Below, one piece after another: positions 58,485-64,000 of a DNA stretch of 64,000 nucleotides (positions are counted from its first letter, which is position 1; each line of letters begins with the position of its first letter). Under the pieces are notes generated by a model. It saw nothing but the letters and a program-made list of their open reading frames with translations, was not told the DNA's origin and searched no databases. A program made the position numbers and the translations under genes. Source of the DNA: Acinetobacter silvestris (lineage in GTDB: Bacteria > Pseudomonadota > Gammaproteobacteria > Pseudomonadales > Moraxellaceae); the NCBI RefSeq assembly GCF_002135235.1, contig NZ_NEGB01000003.1:248001-312000 (forward strand). Direction: 5' to 3'.

Positions 58485-59276
58485 GTGGTTCAGCTTATAG
58501 ACACAGATTTAGAACTTACAGAAGAAGAAATGCACTTCTATTCTCGCCAAATTTTACTGGATGGCTGGGACATTGAGGCGCAAGAAAAACTTAAATTGGC
58601 TAATGTGCTAATTGTTGGCTGTGGTGGTATTGGTTGTACCACAGCAGAATTACTTGCACGTGCAGGTGTGGGGAAAATTACCCTTATTGATGCAGACACC
58701 ATTGAAGTGAGTAATCTGCAACGTCAAATTGCGTATACAGCGCAAGATATTGGATTTTATAAAGCTGATATTTTGGCCAAACGCTTATATCAGGTTAACC
58801 CACATATTCGTATAGAAAGCTATATCACTAAACTCGATGCAAGCAATGCTCAACAACTGATTATAAATCAAGATTTGGTTTTAGATGGTTGTGATAATTT
58901 CACGACGCGTTATTTAGTTAATCAAATTTGTACACAATTGAATATCCCTTTAATTAGTGCCTCAGCAATAGGTTTTCAGGGTCAACTATTTATGGTTGAA
59001 GGTGAGTCTGCCTGTTATGAATGTTTATTTCCAAAACAACAGCATGCCAGTGAAAGCTTACGTTGTGCAGATTCAGGTGTACTTGCAACCACACCCAATG
59101 TGATGGCAAGTTTGCAAGCCCATCATGCATTATTATTTTTAGGTTTAGCCAAAACTCCTCTTAAGCAAAAGCTGCTGCTGTGGGATGGTTTAACGATGCA
59201 ACAACGCATTTTGGCATTTGAAAAAGACAGAGATTGTGTAAACTGTCAGGCAAGCCATTCTGCACATCCCCATTAA
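58485..59276 (+). CDS. ThiF/MoeB/HesA-type ubiquitin-like activating enzyme
   Basis: The 263-residue protein begins at GTG with AGGA about 10 bp upstream. It is an E1-like adenylating enzyme: VGCGGIGCTTAELLARAGVG (ATP-binding), IDADTIEVSNLQRQ with the adenylation Arg, and the zinc cysteines CYECLF and CVNCQ. MoeB and ThiF activate MoaD or ThiS; no partner lies here, so which cannot be decided. It is missing the rhodanese domain of longer MoeB-like proteins. Confidence 0.85.
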   Translation: MVQLIDTDLELTEEEMHFYSRQILLDGWDIEAQEKLKLANVLIVGCGGIGCTTAELLARAGVGKITLIDADTIEVSNLQRQIAYTAQDIGFYKADILAKRLYQVNPHIRIESYITKLDASNAQQLIINQDLVLDGCDNFTTRYLVNQICTQLNIPLISASAIGFQGQLFMVEGESACYECLFPKQQHASESLRCADSGVLATTPNVMASLQAHHALLFLGLAKTPLKQKLLLWDGLTMQQRILAFEKDRDCVNCQASHSAHPH

Positions 59277-59315
59277 TTTGTTACACTCAGACTAATTTAA
59301 TTCTACTTAGAGATT

Positions 59316-60614
59316 ATGAAAAACAATATCTGGTTAGATGGACTGCGCTCAGTTGCCCGAGTTGGGGAAACTGCGGTAATTGCAGCAAGAGCAGGCATTA
59401 AATATGCCACTGAAAAACCAAGTAACGCAAAATTGATGCGTGAAACATTTGAGTCCTTGGGTTCTACCTATATTAAATTGGGTCAATTTATTGCCAGTAC
59501 GCCATCATTATTTCCACGTGAATATGTGGAAGAATTTCAGGGTTGTTTGGATCAAACTCCATCACTACCTTTTAGTTATGTGCAAGGTGTTTTAGCTTCT
59601 GAATTTGCAGGTCGGAATTTAGATGAAATTTTTGCGTCAATTGAAGAAAAACCTTTAGCTTCAGCATCGATTGCACAAGTTCACGCGGCTAAATTGGTGA
59701 GTGGTGAAGATGTTGTGATTAAAGTGCAAAAGCCAGGTGTGGAAACCATTCTCTATACCGACTTAAATGTATTGCATTGGGCAACTAAAATTTTAGAAAA
59801 AGCAGTACCCAAAGTAAAGTTTGCTTCGCTAGCAGATATTGTTGATGAAATTAAAACGCGGATGGTACGTGAAGTTGATTTTATTGAAGAAGCACAAAAT
59901 TTAGATGATTTTATTAATTATTTGAATGTCACACAAAATCAAGCTGCAACAGCACCAAAAGTCTATCATCAATATTCAACCCGCCGTGTACTGACCATGC
60001 AACGCCTATATGGTGTACCTTTAACCGATTTTGAAGTCGTGAAAAAGGTAGCGAAGGATCCATCTCAAGTGCTGGTTACGGCAATGAATACTTGGTTTGG
60101 TAGCTTAATGCTGTGTAAGAGTTTTCATGCTGACTTGCATGCTGGTAATCTGATGTTACTGGAAGATGGTCGCATTGGATTCATTGATTTTGGTATCGTT
60201 GGACAGTTAAATCCTAAAGTTTGGACTGCGTGTATGGCCTTTATGGATGCATTGCAACGGACGGATTATCCAGCAATGGCCAAAAATATGTTGAATATGG
60301 GTATGACCAGTAAACATATTGATACCGATGTTCTCGCTGCAGATCTAGAGCGTTTATTTAGTGGCGTAATCATGGCAGATCCACAACAAATACTCAGTTC
60401 AAATCCTGCGGATTTAAACGATATCATGATGGATATGGTGGGTGTAGGTGAGCGTCATGGCATTAAATTCCCACGAGATTTTGCCTTATTGTTTAAGCAG
60501 ATGTTGTACTTTGATCGCTTTATGCGCATTCTTGCGCCATATACTGATATTTACGCAGACCAACGATTGCAAATGGTGCAAAATATTGATCCTCAGATAC
60601 TGTTGAAAAATTAA
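59316..60614 (+). CDS. UbiB/ABC1-family atypical kinase-like protein
   Basis: The 432-residue protein has the UbiB/AarF fold: the KxGQ motif (YIKLGQFIAS) at the N-terminus, the alanine-rich loop (SASIAQVHAAKL) that replaces the glycine-rich loop, the ATP-binding VVIKVQKPG, and the catalytic FHADLHAGN and FIDFGIVG. These family features support an ATPase role linked to ubiquinone synthesis or lipid transport. No C-terminal membrane helices are obvious, so it is not the longest form of UbiB. It lies 39 bp after the ThiF-like gene. Confidence 0.85.
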   Translation: MKNNIWLDGLRSVARVGETAVIAARAGIKYATEKPSNAKLMRETFESLGSTYIKLGQFIASTPSLFPREYVEEFQGCLDQTPSLPFSYVQGVLASEFAGRNLDEIFASIEEKPLASASIAQVHAAKLVSGEDVVIKVQKPGVETILYTDLNVLHWATKILEKAVPKVKFASLADIVDEIKTRMVREVDFIEEAQNLDDFINYLNVTQNQAATAPKVYHQYSTRRVLTMQRLYGVPLTDFEVVKKVAKDPSQVLVTAMNTWFGSLMLCKSFHADLHAGNLMLLEDGRIGFIDFGIVGQLNPKVWTACMAFMDALQRTDYPAMAKNMLNMGMTSKHIDTDVLAADLERLFSGVIMADPQQILSSNPADLNDIMMDMVGVGERHGIKFPRDFALLFKQMLYFDRFMRILAPYTDIYADQRLQMVQNIDPQILLKN

Positions 60615-60683
60615 CTTTAAATCACGACTCATCTCTCTTTGGTTAGGGGGATGATTCAGTGAGAAATGAATAAAAGGTTTGCT

Positions 60684-61064
60684 ATGGATGCAATTGTGAT
60701 CGAAGGTTTAAAGGTGGAAACAGTCGTTGGTTGTTTCAATTGGGAACGTCAAATTATTCAACCTTTAATGTTAGATATGAACATTCACACTAATTTAGAG
60801 CAAGCATCTAATTCAGATGAATTACAGGATACGTTGAACTATGCAGAAATTTGTGAAATTTCAGCAAAAGTCATTCAAACCGCAGCTCCGAAATTGATCG
60901 AACATGCTGCTAAATTAGTATTAAACGCGCTTTTTACTACCTTCCCAGCGATAGATTCGATTATGATTACCATCCGTAAGCCTGCCATTATCGCGCAAGC
61001 AAATTCTGTAGGAATTCGTCTTGAACGCCACCGAAACGATATTCGCCCTAGCATTGGCGAGTAA
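60684..61064 (+). CDS. folB: Dihydroneopterin aldolase
   Basis: FolB cleaves dihydroneopterin in folate synthesis. The start at 60684 (MDAIVIEGLKVETVVGCFNW) is preferred because of AAAGG 7 bp upstream and the conserved N-terminus; an ATG at 60666 is in frame. The 126-residue protein has NYAEICE and LIEHAAKLV, typical FolB motifs, and ends with AQANSVGIRLER. It overlaps the next gene, folK, by 44 bp. Confidence 0.9.
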   Translation: MDAIVIEGLKVETVVGCFNWERQIIQPLMLDMNIHTNLEQASNSDELQDTLNYAEICEISAKVIQTAAPKLIEHAAKLVLNALFTTFPAIDSIMITIRKPAIIAQANSVGIRLERHRNDIRPSIGE

Positions 61065-61467
61065 TTTTCATCCTAAACAAAACTTTGAAACTGCAATTGC
61101 ACAAATTTCTGCTTTAGGTGAAGTGATATTTTCTAATATTTATTTGATCCCTTGTCGGGATGGTGTTGGCTCAGACTATTGGAATTCTGCATGTTTGTTG
61201 AAAAGTCATTTAGCCGTAAATGAAATGATGACTTTACTGAAACAAATGGAGGCTGCTTCGGGGCGGATCCGTCCATCACATCATATTTCACTAGATGTCG
61301 ATTTAATTGCATGGGGTGTAGATTTGTCAGTAATGCAATTTAATCCGAAGAAAATACCTTTGGCTTTAGATGTTAAAATTCCAATGCAAGACGTTTGGAG
61401 TGATGAAAAATTTAGTCATGCGCAACATCAGTTTCCTATCGTAAGTTGTGATGCAAGAACTGAATAA
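61021..61467 (+). CDS. folK: Divergent HPPK-like protein (FolK)
   Basis: A TTG start at 61021, after AGGA, begins MNATETIFALALASNFHPKQ, corresponding to the LGSN N-terminus of 6-hydroxymethyl-7,8-dihydropterin pyrophosphokinase. The catalytic acidic pair appears as SLDVDLIAWG. The nearby GRIRPSHHI replaces the conserved RxxRWxPR, and the C-terminal part is shorter than usual. At 148 residues it resembles a divergent FolK. The 44-bp overlap with folB supports a shared pathway. Confidence 0.7.
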   Translation: MNATETIFALALASNFHPKQNFETAIAQISALGEVIFSNIYLIPCRDGVGSDYWNSACLLKSHLAVNEMMTLLKQMEAASGRIRPSHHISLDVDLIAWGVDLSVMQFNPKKIPLALDVKIPMQDVWSDEKFSHAQHQFPIVSCDARTE

Positions 61468-61660
61468 AATGAGAAGAATATTTTTAAAATAATACTATTT
61501 CATATTGCTTGAAATACAATCCAAATTGTTTTTGTGGTTTTGTAAAGTTAGGATATGGATTCTTTATTTTATTAAATTCAACTTTTGAAAATATAGAGCC
61601 AACTCATATTGAAGTGGCTAAAAATATTGAATTGATTAGGATTCTAAGCAGAATATTGAA

Positions 61661-61849
61661 TTATTGGTTTTCTGCAGCTTGAGCATGTTTTTTCGCAATT
61701 TCTGCATACTGTTGCTGATATTTCTTTTGAGTTTCAGCATCACTTTTTGCTGCAAAAAAAGCCATAACAATAATAAAAATAGGAACTAAAAGTCCTAATC
61801 CCATGAGTAACCACGGTAGAGGTTTTTTCTCAGTAGTTTTTGGGTTCAT
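61661..61849 (-). CDS. Small single-pass membrane protein of unknown function
   Basis: The 62-residue protein has a short basic N-terminus, one transmembrane helix (about 14-34, LLMGLGLLVPIFIIVMAFFA) and a charged C-terminal helix rich in Ala, Gln and Lys (ETQKKYQQQYAEIAKKHAQA). No family is recognised. Confidence 0.6.
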   Translation of the reverse strand: MNPKTTEKKPLPWLLMGLGLLVPIFIIVMAFFAAKSDAETQKKYQQQYAEIAKKHAQAAENQ

Positions 61850-61953
61850 GTTGGTTTTTCCAAAATTGATCTCAGCGGCGCACTATAGCAAAATCTATTG
61901 GATTGCCCAAGTGATCAGAAAAGCTAAACTCTTAAATAGATTTTAAAAGTTGG

Positions 61954-62004
61954 CAGTTAAAAATAAGTTCACTACTCACTAAGAGGTGAACTTATTTTTA
62001 ACTG
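61954..62004 (-). terminator. Terminator of coq7
   Basis: CAGTTAAAAATAAGTTCAC and its exact complement give a 19-bp stem with a 13-nt loop, 27 bp after the coq7 stop. The tail is T-poor, so it could also be a processing hairpin. Confidence 0.7.
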
Positions 62005-62030
62005 TTTATGATCGAAAATGTGGAAATAAA

Positions 62031-62666
62031 TTAGATAAAATAACTGGTTTTGGTCATCAGTTTAGAAATAGCAGTCATGGTAATTTTAACTGGAATGGGT
62101 AAATCGACACCGCCTGCATTTAAAGCCGTATCACGATGATGTAATTCATCTTCATTCATTTGCACTAAAATTTGACGTGAACGTTCATCTTGTGCAGGTA
62201 GCTGACTAATGTGGTGCTGTAGATGCATACTAACTTGGCGTTCAGTTTCAGCCACGAAACCTAAGCTATATTTGTCACCAGCAAGCCCTGCAATCGCGCC
62301 CATTCCAAAAGAAAGGCCATACCAGACAGGGTTGAATAAACTGGTATGACTATCCAGTTCTTTTAAACGCTCTTCACACCAAGCTAAATGATCTTGTTCC
62401 TCAATTGCAGCAAATTCCATTTCACGACGTACATTGGGAAGTTTGGCGGTTAAAGCCTGACCATGGTACAGTGCCTGAGCGCAAACTTCGCCACTATGAT
62501 TGACACGCATTAAGCCCGCAACATGACGAGCCTCACTCACGCCTAATTTAGTCTCTACATCATTTGAAGGACTTGTTCTTTGTGCAGAAGTCACACCAGG
62601 AACCAGACTTCTTAAAGCTTGATCGAATGAATTGATCAGTTTGTCTATACCCGTGTATTGACGCAT
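62031..62666 (-). CDS. coq7: Demethoxyubiquinone hydroxylase
   Basis: Coq7 (UbiF equivalent) hydroxylates 2-polyprenyl-3-methyl-6-methoxy-1,4-benzoquinol in ubiquinone synthesis. The start is the ATG at 62666 (MRQYTGIDKLINSFDQALRS), with GGAGGA 5 bp upstream; an upstream frame inside the MFS gene is rejected. The 211-residue protein is a diiron four-helix protein with MRVNHSGEVCAQALY, AIEEQDHLAWCEERL and NEDELHHRDTAL. It begins 1 bp after the stop of the MFS gene, and its ribosome-binding site lies inside that gene. Confidence 0.95.
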   Translation of the reverse strand: MRQYTGIDKLINSFDQALRSLVPGVTSAQRTSPSNDVETKLGVSEARHVAGLMRVNHSGEVCAQALYHGQALTAKLPNVRREMEFAAIEEQDHLAWCEERLKELDSHTSLFNPVWYGLSFGMGAIAGLAGDKYSLGFVAETERQVSMHLQHHISQLPAQDERSRQILVQMNEDELHHRDTALNAGGVDLPIPVKITMTAISKLMTKTSYFI

Positions 62667-62667
62667 G

Positions 62668-63987
62668 TTAGTCCTCCAAGAAAATAGGGGTAGAGGCTGC
62701 CAACGGTTTAAGCCGTAGGAGTAGCCAAATACTGAAAATGGCACTGAAGATCGCAGTGATACAAAACAGTATTTTAATATCAATTTTAAATATACTTAAG
62801 ATAATTATAGAGAAAACTGCGGAACAGACCATGAAAATAGCATTAAAAATATTATTTGCTGCAACGACACGAGCACGGTGTGATTTCGGTGCATACGCTT
62901 GCATCATGGCATAGAGCGGTACGATATAAAAACCACCACTTATTCCCAATAATGTCACCGCAAGCATCACGTGGTAATAGGCCATTCCTAGATGAAACAT
63001 ATCGCTAATGCCAATCAGGTTGCCTGTGCGTGTCGGAATAAAGGCTAAGCTGGCAGCCAAATAAAGTGCAAAAACAGTTAATCCAATTGCACCAATAGGA
63101 ACCATTTTAATATTCACCGCAGCCCCCCCAATTTTTCGGCAGAGTAGTGAGCCTACACCAATACCTACCGAAAAAAAGGTGAGTAATAAACTCACGACAT
63201 TTTCATTGGCATGTAAGTTTTGTTGCGTCAGTTGGGGAATTTGTGTGAGATAGGTTGCCCCATAAAACCAATACCATGAATTACCCAATAATATTAAAAA
63301 CACTAGGGGTAAACTTTTTGCATATTGGATGGTTTGAAAACTGGTACGGAAAAAATTCCAATCTATATCTAAGTCTAAATTTGTGGTGGGTTGTTTTAAA
63401 ATAAAACGACTACAGATGTAACCAATCACTGCAATTAGAGTCACGGTTAAGCTAATCCAAATGAGATTGCCTTGTGAGCTTGAAATCACTGCACCACCTA
63501 AAATCATCCCAATGAGAATGGCTATTGATGTTCCTGATTGGAATAAGGCATTGCCTGACATAAGTTCATTTGGTTTTAAAATATCAGGCAAAATCGCATA
63601 TTTAATGGGGCCAAAGAAGGTGCTATGAGTTCCCATTAAAAACAGAGCAAATAAAAGTATCCATAAATTCCCCAATAAAAAGCCGATTGAAGCAATCAAC
63701 ATGATGACAATTTCTAATATCTTAATACTTCGAACTAAAAATGAACGTTCATACTTGTCTGCAATCTGTCCTGCAGTCGCAGAGAAAATAAAATAAGGTA
63801 AAATAAATAAGAGTGCAGCAAGATTGTTTAATGTGCTTATATGGGCAGATTGATGTTGAATCCACCCATAGGTAATAACCAGTAACAATGATTGTTTAAA
63901 GACATTATCATTTAAGGCCCCAAAAAATTGGGTGAGGAACATCGGTAAAAAACGACGTGTACCTAATATATGCTCATTTTTTTCCAT
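62668..63987 (-). CDS. lplT: LplT-like MFS transporter
   Basis: The 439-residue protein has about 12 transmembrane helices and the N-terminal sequence FLPMFLTQFFGALNDNVFKQ that is characteristic of LplT-like lysophospholipid flippases and the MFS half of Aas-type fusions. Here it stands alone, with no acyltransferase or acyl-ACP synthetase domain. The ATP-independent substrate would be lysophosphatidylethanolamine-like if the assignment holds. It ends 1 bp before coq7, suggesting coupled translation. The ATG is 13 bp from the window edge, so its promoter is outside. Confidence 0.75.
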   Translation of the reverse strand: MEKNEHILGTRRFLPMFLTQFFGALNDNVFKQSLLLVITYGWIQHQSAHISTLNNLAALLFILPYFIFSATAGQIADKYERSFLVRSIKILEIVIMLIASIGFLLGNLWILLFALFLMGTHSTFFGPIKYAILPDILKPNELMSGNALFQSGTSIAILIGMILGGAVISSSQGNLIWISLTVTLIAVIGYICSRFILKQPTTNLDLDIDWNFFRTSFQTIQYAKSLPLVFLILLGNSWYWFYGATYLTQIPQLTQQNLHANENVVSLLLTFFSVGIGVGSLLCRKIGGAAVNIKMVPIGAIGLTVFALYLAASLAFIPTRTGNLIGISDMFHLGMAYYHVMLAVTLLGISGGFYIVPLYAMMQAYAPKSHRARVVAANNIFNAIFMVCSAVFSIIILSIFKIDIKILFCITAIFSAIFSIWLLLRLKPLAASTPIFLED

Positions 63988-64000
63988 TGTTGAATGTCTT

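Overview
The window is AT-rich chromosomal DNA from a gammaproteobacterium, most likely Acinetobacter (Moraxellaceae). The evidence is protein-level resemblance and gene order: rpsF-rpsR-rplI beside dnaB-alr, a complete cyoABCDE operon, divergent ppsA/ppsR, fis upstream of purH-purD, and a tRNA-Leu/tRNA-Trp/tRNA-Leu cluster. The species cannot be fixed from sequence alone. I saw no prophage, insertion sequence, CRISPR array or replication origin.

Layout. 1-7.1 kb: the 3' end of a cvpA-like gene, purF, an M48-like membrane protein with a damaged zinc site, a probable cryptic HolD (psi) subunit, a 2-hydroxyacid dehydrogenase and a BepA-like periplasmic protease. 7.1-14.3 kb: a decayed small gene, a small secreted protein, rpsU-yqeY divergent from tsaD, a DUF4385 protein, a DUF815-type AAA+ ATPase, and a patatin phospholipase overlapping a protein-kinase-like gene. 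14.3-19.7 kb: three tRNAs, gloB and the metQ-metN-metI methionine importer. 19.7-27.7 kb: a HEPN-like (TIGR02391-type) gene whose start is displaced by an apparent frameshift, purD, purH, fis, a DUF3426 protein, prmA and a BASS transporter. 27.9-35.5 kb: mnmG, a compact short transcription unit of overlapping mini-ORFs, a WYL regulator, alr, dnaB and the S6-S18-L9 operon with an S6:S18-type leader. 35.9-45.3 kb: cyoEDCBA (minus strand), a GYF/RDD membrane protein, and ppsA/ppsR. 45.4-52.8 kb: secreted and membrane proteins, an orphan flavin-monooxygenase fragment, a luciferase-like oxidoreductase, two glycine-zipper paralogues and prfA-prmC. 53-58.4 kb: an AraC regulator divergent from an acyl-CoA catabolic cluster in which both the acyl-CoA dehydrogenase and the acyl-CoA synthetase are frameshifted. 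58.4-64 kb: a ThiF/MoeB-like E1 enzyme, a UbiB-family kinase, folB-folK, a small membrane protein, coq7 and an LplT-like MFS transporter.

Functional themes are purine synthesis (purF, purD, purH), translation and tRNA modification (rpsU, tsaD, prmA, mnmG, rpsF/rpsR/rplI, prfA/prmC, tRNAs), ubiquinol respiration (cyoABCDE, coq7, ubiB-like) and a decaying acyl-CoA pathway. The least ordinary items are the 11-bp tandem duplication that breaks the acyl-CoA dehydrogenase, the mini-ORF transcription unit near 30 kb, the HEPN-like gene with a T6 tract at its disrupted start, and the M48 protein with HEFNQ in place of HExxH. I did not find a clear multi-gene novel system. The nearest candidates are the 30-kb small unit and the patatin/kinase pair.
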